NCBI GenBank assembly: GCA_027596075.1
Contig: JADGJC010000211.1
Span: 1-64,000, forward strand
Direction: 5' to 3'
Source of the DNA: Rhizophlyctis rosea
Taxonomy: Eukaryota; Chytridiomycota; Chytridiomycetes; Rhizophlyctidales; Rhizophlyctidaceae
DNA: 64,000 nucleotides
Of this stretch, positions 53,847 to 64,000 are shown piece by piece. The stretch's first letter is position 1. Each line of letters opens with the position of its first letter. The notes beneath the pieces are model-generated. The model saw nothing but the letters and a program-made list of their open reading frames with translations. It did not search any database and had not been told where the DNA came from. Both the position numbers and the translations under genes were made by a program.

Positions 53847-55811
53847 TCACCGCCTGCCCTTCTTCTTCCCCTTCTTCCCCCCACCAACCTCCTCCCCCCA
53901 CCTCTCCCCCACCTCCCCCGCACCAGCCAACGCATGCCCCGTCCGCCGAATATGATCAAAAAGCTTATTCCGCGTTCCAAACTCCTCTCGACAAACATTA
54001 CACTTCCACTGCGTCGTCGCCCCACATTCCTCCGCAGCAACCGAACTAGAAGAAGCCTTCGCAGCCTCCCTAGCAGCTTTGCGTTCCTTCGCTTTACCCT
54101 TTTTCTTCTTTCCCCCTTTCCCTGTCGTCGATGCGTTATCGTCGTCGGATGATACATTAGCTTCTTTTAGGGAGTTGATGATGGAATCGACTAGCGGGTC
54201 CTCCAGTGTGTATTGTGTGCCGTTTTGGGTGGTGGGTATTGCGGGGATGGAGTGGTCGTCTTCGTGGTGAGGATCGACGTCGCTTTCGGATTGGACTAGA
54301 CCGGAACGTTGGCGGCGTTGTTGTTGTTTTTTCTTTTTCCGGGTGGTGAAGGTGGGTGTTGAGGGTGTGGCGTCTGAGTCGGTGTCTAGTGCGGGTTGTA
54401 GTGCGTCGTCATCGTCTCCTATTGATGCGAAAGCGTCCACATCGTCCACATCATCCGCATTTACGTCATCCTCCTCCCCTTCATCTCCATCAACCTCCAC
54501 GCTTAGCTCCCCATCCTCCTCCTCCTCCTCCCCCTCCTCCCCATCCTCATCCCCCTCATCACTCCCCAAGTCACCCCCCTCCTCATCCGCCAAAAGCTCC
54601 TCCCTCAACAACTCCACCATCCTCAAATGCTTCTTCGACTTCCCATGATTCTCAAACTGCCGCTCAGACTTAAACCCCTTATTACACGCAACACAAAACA
54701 ACTCATCATACTCCTCCGCCACCAAATCCTCCACCTCATCATCATCCTCCCGGACTTTTGCCCACTCCGGCGCTTCGTACTCTTGAGCTTTCAGCGCTCG
54801 TTCCCGCTTTTCTTTCGCTACTCGTCTTTTCTCAGCGGCGATCTTCTCTTCTGTGGCTTTTCGTTGGGCTTCTTGGAAGTCTTTGTACCGCGGGTCACGT
54901 TTTCGGACGAATTCTGCTAGTTGGCGGACGGCTTCGACGAATTCTTTTTTGGCTTGGGTGCGTAGCTTTTTGTTTTCGGTTTCCATTAGGCGGCGGATAC
55001 GTCGGTCGGGTGCGTCGGAGAGGCGATATTTGTCATACCATCGGAAAGATTTGACAGATGTGAAGTAGAGGAATTTATTATAGAATTCGCGGAGTTGTGG
55101 GTCGTAGGGTGTGGAGGAGGAACCAAAGTCGGTGAAGGTGATGGAGTCAGATTGGTCGTGTGAGGCTTCGGTGTCGACTGTGAGGGCTTCTTCTTCTTCG
55201 TGTTCAAGGCGGGCGAAGAGTTCACGGTAGGTTTGGTAGAAGGATTTTGGGTCGGTGTCTGTGTAGCCTTTGTAGCAGGACGCGGTGAAGAAGCGCATGA
55301 GGGTGTCGGTTGTTGTTACGTCGACGTAGCCGGAGCCGCCGGAGCCGATGTCGGCTTCGTCGTCTCCGCGGAGGATAGCTTCGCGGTGGCTGTCATACCT
55401 GCGATCGAGAGAGAACATATATGTTGGCGGATGCTCCTTTCTCACATTGCCAGATCCCATCTCCCCCTCCTCCTTCTTCTTCCCTCCCTCCGCGAATGCA
55501 TGTGATTTACTCATGCACCACCTGCATACCATGCACGTTCCTGATCGTCACTCAGCACTTCATACGCTTGTTGAATATCAGCAAACAGACGGGTAGCTTC
55601 CTCCACGCGATCTCTGTTTTTGTCCGGGTGCAGTTCTAATGCTTTTCTTCTGTATGCCTGCGAGTACGGCGGGCGGGGTAAGTGACTGTCCTTGGTATAC
55701 AATGAGGCACACACAGCCAGCGTCCGCTGCTTTCATGATGTATACCTTCTTCAGCTCTTCAGGAGTTGCCTTTCTCTCCACGCCCAGGAGCTCATAATAA
55801 CACGTCCTCAT
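53847..55811 (-). CDS. JJJ1: JJJ1/DNAJC21 J-domain protein
   Basis: Hsp40 co-chaperone of cytosolic Hsp70, needed for late 60S subunit maturation (release of Arx1 in yeast). Exon 1 [22 protein letters not shown] (ATG 55811), then [16 protein letters not shown] with the HPD motif (about 55670-55600), spliced into [16 protein letters not shown] (about 55405). The long last exon carries Jjj1 landmarks: [22 protein letters not shown], a Lys/Glu helical stretch (about 54950-54790), the first C2H2 zinc finger ([23 protein letters not shown], about 54690) and, after a very acidic region (54400-54590), a second one ([23 protein letters not shown], about 54000). Ends KKGKKKGRR. Three exons in all; the open sequence upstream of GTATGACAGC in the last exon is intron. 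Confidence 0.95.
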
Positions 55812-56784
55812 GTTGGAAAGTTCAGTCCCTAGGAGGGATGCAATAGACGGTATGGACTGATGAGCTTCCTGCCAACCACTCGGCGCTTCTCAACCCAGCA
55901 GGGTAGTGCGTGTAGGTATATGTGTGGAACAGATAAAGTGACCAAGGGTGGCAAGCACGATGTGAAGGAGGGTCACCAAAAAATACATCAAGGATGTGAA
56001 ATGTGCCAAATTAACGCGACTGCGCCCCATATATAAATTTTAGTCACACAAATGCCGCCACATTGCGCCATTTCCAACTACCCCATTTGGTTGCGATTTG
56101 TAACATTTTATAATGTGGGTATAGACTGTATAACGGGGAAAATCTATTATGAAAGTATTATATTTGCATATTCACAGCATGGGACTCACATATCATGCAC
56201 AGTAGCAAAAAGGCAATTTATGCGGCCGCCCTTTGGCCAAGGTGGCAGTCATCAGCACCCAGTTTCATTCATTGTGCCCGACCTGGGTGGGGATCGAACA
56301 CTCAACCAACCGGATGCCTCAGCAGCGCGTGGGGATATTTTTCATGCCGCTTCTCCCTTACCCGCTATTAGACCTTGGTTATGACAGTCACACAAACAAA
56401 TCTTGACAACCTTCCAAAATGAGTCATTACACATTTGACCCAAATATGGTTAGACTGTTTCCTTCCCTTGCTTCTCATTCCAGAACGTGTTTCGGTCTGA
56501 TCAGATGGGAGGGTGATGACGCAAAAGCCTCAAAAATAACACCCGCTTGCTCTTCATCCCGCTTTGGCTTCTTTCTTTCTTCAAGACCGTATGTCATTAT
56601 ACCCAGCTGCCATCTAAGGAGGCAGTCGACTCCTACACACTGCTCCTCCATATCGCCTATACGTAAACTCATCTAAAACACCTACGCGTTAACGAAACGG
56701 TTAAACCACACCCAATTCCTCTTCTCATATCACGCCTATTTATAGCAAAAATATAAAATGTCCGCACTAAGACTATTTGTTCGT
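55812..56784. promoter_or_regulatory. divergent region between JJJ1 (-) and STIMATE-like gene (+)
   Basis: About 970 bp. Holds a TATA-like element (atatataaatt, about 56028-56039) and, at about 56266-56300, a minus-strand GTTCGATCC B-box-like motif. No protein-coding gene seen. Confidence 0.45.
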
Positions 56785-58610
56785 ATGCGACCACCACCAC
56801 CAGAAGGTGGTGCACCGTCGCCTTGTAAACTTATGGATAGTATGTAGGGGTCTCGTCCAAGTCGTTCTTAAAGTATTTTGCTCGTCGTGCTCACATACGT
56901 CACCCACACAGGTTTTGCAGTAGTAGTCCAGGTCGTCTTGGCGACAATAGCCTTGAGCTCACTAATATGTGAGTAATTGTGCGGTGGGCTGCGTGATCTG
57001 GACGTCTCAAAGAAGGGCGAGGGAACAATTGTGGGAGACTACGCCGTCGGGGGAAGTACAATGCAGTGTTGAGGGGTGCAAAGACGTTGACTGTGTCAGT
57101 CCCGATCCGCAGCCAGCGACGAAAAACATAGGCGGGATGAATATCTTGGAAAGTCACAGGATGAATATCTTGGAAAGTCACAGCACTATTTGTGCGATCA
57201 TGAGCCCAGCGCGTTCCCTGTCGATGTCCCAGATTCTGAATCTGCATAGAGCATTTTGTCATGTCCCATATATTGACCGACAACATCTTATTCCCCAGTA
57301 AAACGCCAACGTGAAACCCCACGCCGACCATTGGCAATATGGGCCCTGGACACGAGTAAACAGGCTATCGCCGCTTGCATGGTACACGTAGCCAACGTCG
57401 CGATCGCATTGTTCAGCGGACAAGACGATCGACATGAGGAGGATAATCCTTGTGTGTGGTACTTTTTGAATGTGAGTTCGTGACATATCGAGTGGTGATC
57501 GAATTGGAGGGGGAGAGCAGGTAGGATCGTGCGGAACAGCCAAAATGGATGGAGAAGGGAGTGAAAATATCGCGACTTGGAGACCATGAAGTGGTGTCAA
57601 ATGCGGAGGTTTCATTAAGGACCGATGGGGAATGTGTATGAGATTGCCGGAGCTGTATAGTGAATTGGATGACAACTTTGGATCTAAATCCGGGCTGCGT
57701 GATCAATTTGCTTTGGCAGTGAATGTGCGTCAAGGCGAGGAGGATGCTCTTGGAGAACGCCACTTTGACTTGGACTGTTCCATCCCTACAGATTCTGCTG
57801 GACACGACAATAGGTGTCGGCATCCTGTATCTAGTCCTCAAACTTCTCCACTCCATTGTCGACTACTACCGAGTACCCGATATGCAATCGGGTCATTATG
57901 GACATCCTCCACGGTAAGGAAACACCCTTTGGAATAATCTTAATGTTGAATTCATCAAATTTCAAATCCACAGCCTCTCGGCCTGGGCCCGCCAACTAAC
58001 CCTCTTCATCTTCGCCTGGTTCATCGTCAAACTCCTCGTCGTCCTCCTCCTCCAACTTCTCCCCATCCTCGCCACCATCGCCACCTACATCCTCTCCCCC
58101 CTCGAACGATCCGGCGACACCCGTCTCCAAGTCATCGTCGTCATGCTCATCTTCCCCCTAATCATGAACATCATCCAAGCGTGGCTTATCGATATGGTCA
58201 TCAAGGGCAAGGGGAGTCCTAAACATGGCGGGTATGAACGGGTTGGGGATGATGAGGGGGATGAGGAGGTTGGGAGGGCGTTTGGGGAGGGGGATGATTT
58301 AATTGAGGATTTGGAGAGGGAGGTTGGGGATTGGGCGGTTCCGAGTGGGGATGAGGCGGGGAGGAGTAGTGGGGAGAGTGTTAGGAGTGGAAGTAGTGGG
58401 GAGAGTAGGGGTGGTGGAGAGGGGAAGGTGAAGAGGGTTAGGAGTAAGAGGAGTGGGAGTGATGGGGATTCGAGAAGTGTTAGGAGTGATGTTTCGCCTT
58501 TGAGGGAGTTGAATGGGGGCGGTGGGGCTGGTGGGGCTGGTGGGGGTGGAAGTGCGGGTGGGAATGTGGGGGGTGAGAAGGGGAAGACTGGGAAGGGGAG
58601 TCAGAGATGA
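56785..58610 (+). CDS. STIMATE (TMEM110)-family multi-pass membrane protein
   Basis: Model 56785..56839, 56912..56968, 57299..57471, 57792..57913, 57974..58610; 347 aa, all phases fit. Exon 1 MRPPPPEGGAPSPCKLMD; exon 2 gives TM1 (FAVVVQVVLATIALSSLIYK); exon 3 gives the family signature KRQRETPRRPLAIWALDTSKQA and PCVWYFLN; exon 4 ILLDTTIGVGILYLVLKL and YGHPPR; exon 5 has two more membrane spans (LTLFIFAWFIVKLLVVLLLQLL, and LQVIVVMLIFPLIMNIIQAWLI), then DMVIKGKGSP and a long Gly/Ser/Asp/Glu tail (about 140 aa). Matches the human protein block by block (RRPWRIWFLDTSKQAIG, LLDATVG, FFVNALMFW). Known: STIMATE is an ER protein that helps STIM1 at ER-plasma membrane contacts; the fungal role is unknown. 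Confidence 0.92.
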
Positions 58611-58844
58611 TCTGATAATTATTATGTGGGGGTGGTGTAGAGCGGGATTTTACGCCTTGACCTCAGACAAGTATCTTTGTGTATACGTATGTGATTTTGT
58701 TGATGAATTGTATTGTGTATGTTGTCCTCCTGGGATATGTTTACTTCACGGAAAGATATTTGACTTTAGAAAGTGGAGGGACCTCTTATATGAGGTATGT
58801 TCACATGCTATTATCTGGTGTCAAAAAAGTCAAGGACCCTGAGT

Positions 58845-59035
58845 CTCGAAGTCTTGAGTCTTGCTTGAGTGTCTTGATACTTGACAGGATGCGAGGGAGT
58901 CTTAGGTCTTGACCGGTTGCGAGTCTTGTGTCTTGACCGGTTGCGAGTCTTGAGTCTTGACCGGACGCGAGCGAGTCTTGAGTCTTGACCTCAAATGCGA
59001 AGAGTGTTGAGCCGTAGTATGCCTTGACGGATGCG
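58845..59035. repeat. degenerate minisatellite (gagtcttgagtcttgaccgg-like units)
   Basis: Units of about 20-26 bp with 'gagtcttg' and 'cttgaccggttgcga' recur about seven times, imperfectly. Confidence 0.8.
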
Positions 59036-59039
59036 AACG

Positions 59040-59400
59040 CTGTTTGCTCAGATTTAGACCGTTACAGGTCCCACCACCGGGCGCGGGGTGTTGGCAGGGT
59101 TCAAAAAGAACCTCACCAAGGGAGAAGAAAGATAATCTTGTGGATTGCCTTGAAACGCTTCGGATACTTGTGAGGGAATGCTGTTTGCTCAGATTTAGAC
59201 CGTTACAGGTCCCACCACCGGGCGCGGGGTGTTGGCAGGGTTCAAAAAGAACCTCACCAAGGGAGAGGAAAGTTAATCTTGTGGATTGCCTTGAAACGCT
59301 TCGGATACTTGTGAGGGCATGCTGTTGCTCAGATTTAGACCGTTACAGGTCCCACCACCGGGCGCGGGGTGTGTGCAGGGTTCAAAAAGAACCTCGCTGA
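59040..59400. repeat. 141-bp tandem repeat, about 2.6 copies
   Basis: Copies start at 59040, 59181 and 59322 (ctgtttgctcagatttagac, with one T fewer in copy 3). Copies 1 and 2 are nearly identical over the full 141 bp; copy 3 degenerates after about 59400. Each contains ggttcaaaaagaacc, a small perfect hairpin. Confidence 0.95.
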
Positions 59401-59564
59401 GGAAAGAAAAGTTAGTCTTGATGCCATTCCGCGGTGGATGGCGCCTTGATGGGTGTTGCTGTCCAGCGAAGGACTGGAGGACAGAGAGAGATTGAGGAGG
59501 GTGCTGAATGCTGATTGCCTTGAATGAGCCTTGAATGTGGGCAGGGCACCCAGTGACCATAGTA

Positions 59565-59611
59565 AGCCACATCGCCAGCCATTCAGCCACATCGCCAGCC
59601 ATTCAGCCACA
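59565..59611. repeat. 20-bp tandem repeat
   Basis: agccacatcgccagccattc at 59565-59584 and 59585-59604, then a partial third copy. Confidence 0.9.
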
Positions 59612-60014
59612 TGCGCTACACACACGGTCGAACTCGCACCCCACGCGTTTCAGGGACCAGTTTGCAGTTGTATTAGTTGTGTAGGTTCCCTCTAGATCCA
59701 GCAATCAGGTTCTGCTTTGAAACCAACTTTGGTAGCACTTTGTTCATCCCATCGGTACGGCGGACCCTCAAAGACCTGATTCTCATCACACCCCCTCCGA
59801 ACTGAACGGGCTTGCATCACCTGTTTCAACGTAGAGACTTTGTCGCAATTTATTATCGCGCTTTCATCCTACAACCATACTTCAATATTCCAGGACGCAA
59901 CGCCTTGACCACCCACAATACTCTTCAGACTTCACTCAGTCCATAGCTCCTTCCTTACATGCAACCGCGGCGCGTGCAGGCCCCTCACCACACCATAGAT
60001 CCCAGACTATTCGA

Positions 60015-63000
60015 ATGCAAACTTCGGACCGGCCTAGAACACCCGACAAGGACAAAACCATAGACAGAGCCAAAAATGCTCCCTCGCCCCCATCCTCCGC
60101 ACAAAAGAAGAAAGAACCGGTCGGCGACGATTGGGCAAAACTAGCGGCAGGGACGAGGGCCAAAGCTGCCAGGCGGGCAAACCAACTGGACCCTATTGTT
60201 GTTCGGTCGGCACCGGAGCCCGCGTCCAGATATAAGGGTGGGACTTTTGAGGGGAGGAAGTTGACAGCTAAAACTAGCACGGAGGAGACGGCTATTGAGG
60301 AGGTTAAGGAGGGGAGTGGGGAGGGGAAGAAGGCGTTGGGGGAGGAGAAGCAGGGGAGTTCGGGAACTTTGGGGAGAGAGGCGGTACGGGCATCAAGACC
60401 TAGGAGTCAGAGTTTTAAGACTGCTGTTGGGCAGCAAGTGGAGGTGGTGAAGGAGGGACATGGATCACTTAAACGGCCAGTAGGGCCACGACCGCGGAGT
60501 CAAAGTCAGAGGGAGGGACGGGCAACGAGGCGGGTGGGACCTGATGGGAGTGCGATCAATTCGGTTGTTGGGGCATCAATTCCTTCCGTGCATAGTACTG
60601 GAAGTTCGGAGGATGGTGCAGTTCCATCTCTTCCGAGAGAATTCTCAAAAGGACCTTCACAGCCTCGGGTGCAACTTATGGCCTCCATGCCGGTCATTGG
60701 GGAACCGGGGTCCTGTGGAGATAATGGTGGAATTCCTGCTGCTTCGTTACCGAACGTAAGTGGCGATGATGGAAAGCCCCAACCTCCGTCACGGAGCGCG
60801 GCGTCATCTCGTCGACCAACGGCTGCATCAGTTGCATATCAAGGCCGTGCAGCACTCGTCGCATCCCAACAACGCAAAATGTCAATGGTAGACATAGCCG
60901 GTGCAGCAAACGCACCCCCACTGGGCCGCGCATCAGTAGTCAGCCAAACTCAAATCGACACCGCAGAACTGGAAAAGCCCCTAATCCTCCTCTACCCACG
61001 CAAATCCGTCATCACCCAGCCCTCCAACCCCTCCATGCGCGACATAACCATCATACCCGGCGTAGCACCCATATCCCGCAGCGTCAGCCAAATCCGCGAC
61101 TCCCGCGCCGGAAGCCTCGCCAAATCCTCCGGCTCCATCTCCTCCCCACTCCGCGTCTCCGTCCTAAACCTCAGCAAAAGCTCCGTACCCCACGGCACAT
61201 CCTCCTCCGCTAGTCTCGGTGCGGCCCAATCCTCCCATCCAAGTGTAGCTCGTCTAGTCCCCGACACCGACATCTCCATGACATCCCTAATAGCCACCAC
61301 ACCTTCACGTACAATGTTTCTGCCTGGTTCAATACCAACGACATCACTAGGAACATCGCTCACAGTCCCTGCACAGATATCAGAAGAAGAAACCGCAACA
61401 GCAACAGCAGCAGCCTCCCACTCACTCGATCTCCTCCGCGAAGAATCCCGCGACTCCGCCCCCGACACCCGCCTCTCCACCTTCGCCAAACACCGCCCAG
61501 ACCTAATAACACCCACATCCTCCACCCGCGACGCATCCCGCCCAATCTCAACCGTCGGGCCGATCGACGAAACATACCGCACCAATCCAGAATACTACGA
61601 ATACCTCCGTCTCACGACACGCCACTCCTCAAGTCAGTTTATTCATAGGATAGATAGCAGTGAGGTTGTGTGGGCGAGTGGAGCGACGAAAGCGAAGTTT
61701 ATTGCGCAGTATTTGCTTGGGGACCAGATTGGGAAGGGGAGTTTTGGGAAGGTTAAGGAGGGGTTGGATAGGGATACGCTTAGGAGAGTGGCGGTGAAGA
61801 TTATTAATAGGAAGAGGTTGAAGAAGGTTCAGGGGGGTGTTGAGGCTGTTACTACGTGAGTAAAAAGGGTATTTTCGTTTTTCTTTCTTTTGACTCTTCT
61901 TCATTGATGTTTTTCTTCTCCTCCAACCCTAACACCCCCCTTCCCCCACACAGAGAAATAAAACTCCTCCGCCGCCTAAAACACCGAAACATAATCACAC
62001 TTCTTGACGTGTTCTGTAAAGTCGAGGATTCCCAAAACCAGTCCCCGCCCGCTATATTCGCGTGGTTTAGCACTATTGAGGAGGAGCCGATTCTGTGGCA
62101 GTATGAGGATGGGCCGGGGCAGACGAATGCGCGGATATTGAAGTGGTATTTGATTTTTGAGTATTGTCCGTGTAGTTTGCAGGTGCTTGTTGAGCAGGCG
62201 GAGGGGGGACGGTTAGGGGTTGATATGGCGCATAGGTGGGTTTTTGGGGTTTGGGTTTTGAATTTGATGAGTCGTGGTGTTTTTCTGTTCGGTTTCTTTG
62301 GTTTTGAGAGTGGGTAGGAGGAGGGAGTTTTCTGGGAGCGGTTCGTGAAGATGGGAGGGAGGGGTTGGGATCAAAAACTTTTGACGGACATCAGGGTCTT
62401 TTGAAGTGGAAGGGGAGGCAGTGGATCTAATTTCCGAGCACGTTAGTGCCGTTGATGAATAGTGGGATCTGGTTTGAAGGAGGGAGCCATTAAGGAGGCC
62501 TATCATCAAACTGCGTTTCAAGTGTGGGATGAGCTCATCAACTTATTCCACTTTCAGATATTTTGTACAGTTGATTGAAGGATTAGATTACCTACATAGT
62601 CAAAGCGTCATACGTAAGTTTTCCCCTTTCTCTTTGCTTTACGATCTCATTTTGTTGCCATACCAACCTTGATGGACATTCTTAACGCTGCCTCTCATCA
62701 ACTCCCGTAGATCGCGACATCAAACCAGGCAACCTCCTAATAACTCCAGATGGTGTGTTGCAGATATCGGATTTTGGGATTGCGGAGGTAAGGGGAAAAT
62801 GGCTTGGCGAAGCATATGAAGATTGCTTCCTTCTTGGATTTTGGACATAGGTCATATGTGCCATCTGATAACTCATCCTCGTTTTTGCAGCAATTTTCAC
62901 CTTACAGTGGGGAACCAATGGAGACGGCCACATTTGCGGGGACGCACCAGTTTTTGAGTCCGGAGATTACGAGTGGGGCGGCGAGTTTTGCGGGGGAGAA

Positions 63001-63934
63001 GGGTTAGTTTTGGTGAAATGGTTTGATGAGTCGTCTGCTTGGGCCCGGACTAATTGGTGACCGATTTTTCTTTCTCCCCTCTCTCTAGTGGACGTATGGG
63101 CTTGTGGAGTTACATTGTAAGTTGTTCCCTGCTGCCCGTTGCAATGCACAGACAGCACGTTCGTCTGACGAAATTCAATCTCGAACTTTCGTGTAGATTC
63201 AACATGTTGACAGGACGATATCCTTTCGAGTTTGATACGGGAGAAGAGCATAACGTTTTGTCGCTCTACGACAAAATTCAGGAAGGAAGATTCGAAATGC
63301 CTAAGGAGTTTGATGCCGATTTGCAGGATTTGTTATATGGTTAGCCATTCACTTTTCATGTATTCTTTCCTAGTCAAAACATCTTGCTCGCCCTCACTAA
63401 CACATCAATACAGGCATGCTAAGAAAAGACCCCACCACCCGCCTCAGCACCGCCCAAATCCTCCTCCACCCCTGGACCCGCACCTACTTCGCCAAACCCC
63501 TCCGCTCAAAACTCACAATCCAAACCTACCCCGTAACCGAATCCGAATCCCCAACGTCCCCCTCAACCCCATCCTCCCCACTGAAACCCACAACAGCAGC
63601 CACCAACTCATCATCGAACAAAAACTCCTCAATATCACGAAGCACAGGCAACACGTTGGCCAATACGGAGAAAAGTAAGACGCCGCCTCATATTACGCCA
63701 TGCGAGACGACTATGATTGCGTATTTGGAGGATATGCATGCGGGGGAGATTGAGGCGGAGTTGGAGGAGTTGGGGACGGTGGATATGATGGGTGTTGGGG
63801 ATGAGGAGGGTGAGGAGGTGCAGAGGGGTGGGCAGGGGAAGGGGTTTAAGGTTTGGTTGAAGAAGGTGTTTACGAAGCATAAACGGAAAGAGAGGCCGAG
63901 GAGGGGGTCGGAGCCTGTTGGTGGGGAGGGATGA
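60015..63934 (+). CDS. LKB1/STK11-like serine/threonine kinase with long N-terminal extension
   Basis: Candidate upstream kinase of AMPK/SNF1. The first exon (60015-61857) has about 565 residues of Ser/Pro/Arg/Ala-rich sequence, then the kinase start [20 protein letters not shown] with the Gly loop, and Lys595 in [11 protein letters not shown]1 landmarks: [87 protein letters not shown] (HRD), [13 protein letters not shown] (DFG), [10 protein letters not shown] and [21 protein letters not shown] 43-residue insert lies between beta-strands 4 and 5 (LLDVF...KWYLIFEYC). The C-terminal extension is Ser/Thr-rich with a basic tail ([12 protein letters not shown]). Introns about 61858-61953, 62236-62558, 62614-62710, 62790-62890, 63006-63089, 63118-63197 and 63341-63413. 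A CaMKK-type kinase is the alternative but fits the motifs less well. Confidence 0.85.
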
Positions 63935-64000
63935 TGAAAGACGGGGTTGTGATGTTGTGTGATACTTGAGGTGACGGACTGGGATAGACCGGGGGTTATC
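63935..64000. other. 3' flank of kinase gene, to window end
   Basis: 66 bp after the stop codon; no feature visible. Confidence 0.5.

Larger units (their letters stand above)
58611..60014. other. intergenic region made largely of repeats
   Basis: 1.4 kb with a degenerate minisatellite (58845-59035), a 141-bp tandem repeat (59040-59400), and a 20-bp repeat (59565-59611). No gene recognised; the rest would be the kinase gene promoter. Confidence 0.6.

Noticed and set aside
59044..59400. ORF with internal peptide repeats
   Set aside because: The open frame is a by-product of a 141-bp repeat period divisible by three; copy 3 breaks the frame and no family is recognised.

Overview
This window is nuclear DNA of a fungus, most likely a zoosporic chytrid. 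Nearly every gene is split by many short GT-AG introns (about 50-320 bp). The gene set is fungal (HIR3, CUE2, COX13/COX6A, JJJ1, GPN1/NPA3, CTR copper transporter, FAA-type acyl-CoA synthetase, a DUF7053 protein), but it also holds genes expected in a flagellated lineage (a lebercilin-like coiled-coil protein and a calcyphosin-like EF-hand protein) and an LKB1/STK11-type kinase that yeasts lack. No species assignment is possible from sequence alone.

Layout. 0-5.3 kb: a small hypothetical ORF, SPC1 (-) and a CUE2-like ribosome-quality-control endonuclease (+). 5.8-8.8 kb: two tandem F-box-like paralogues; the first is frameshifted by a 10-bp tandem duplication. 9.1-18.3 kb: a RING-finger gene (-) and a long HIR3/CABIN1 gene (-) whose first coding exon appears to be only the ATG. 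18.8-23.3 kb: a gene fusing a Ufd2-type E4 core to a BIRC6-like E2 (UBC) domain in the place of the U-box. 23.5-31 kb: a lebercilin-like gene (-) and a MOV10-like helicase (+) that share a promoter region. 31.6-35.3 kb: COX13 (-), GPN1 (+) and a CTR copper transporter with a four-module Cys/Met ectodomain (-).

36.8-37.6 kb: a noncoding array of four related, covarying RNA hairpins downstream of a TATA box; this is a strong candidate small-RNA (miRNA-like) cluster. 38.2-41.4 kb: acyl-CoA synthetase (-) and a U1 snRNA gene (+). 41.8-48 kb: the calcyphosin-like gene (+), a multi-repeat Myb gene with an in-frame stop (-), a DUF7053 gene (+) and a small Gln-rich gene (-). 48-52.1 kb: gene-poor, repeat-bearing, with one decayed Cys-rich gene fragment. 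52.1-64 kb: a PurU-like deformylase (+), JJJ1/DNAJC21 (-), a STIMATE-family membrane protein (+), a tandem-repeat region and the LKB1-like kinase (+).

Two 10-N assembly gaps (30860-30869 and 53442-53451) are each followed by C/G homopolymer junk and damage the 3' ends of the MOV10 and PurU genes. Exon boundaries were read by eye from splice signals, frame continuity and family conservation, so ends without a precise exon list are approximate. Themes that recur: ubiquitin (CUE, RING, F-box-like, E4-E2 fusion), RNA biology (U1, MOV10, hairpin cluster, CUE2, JJJ1) and cilia/calcium (lebercilin, calcyphosin, STIMATE).
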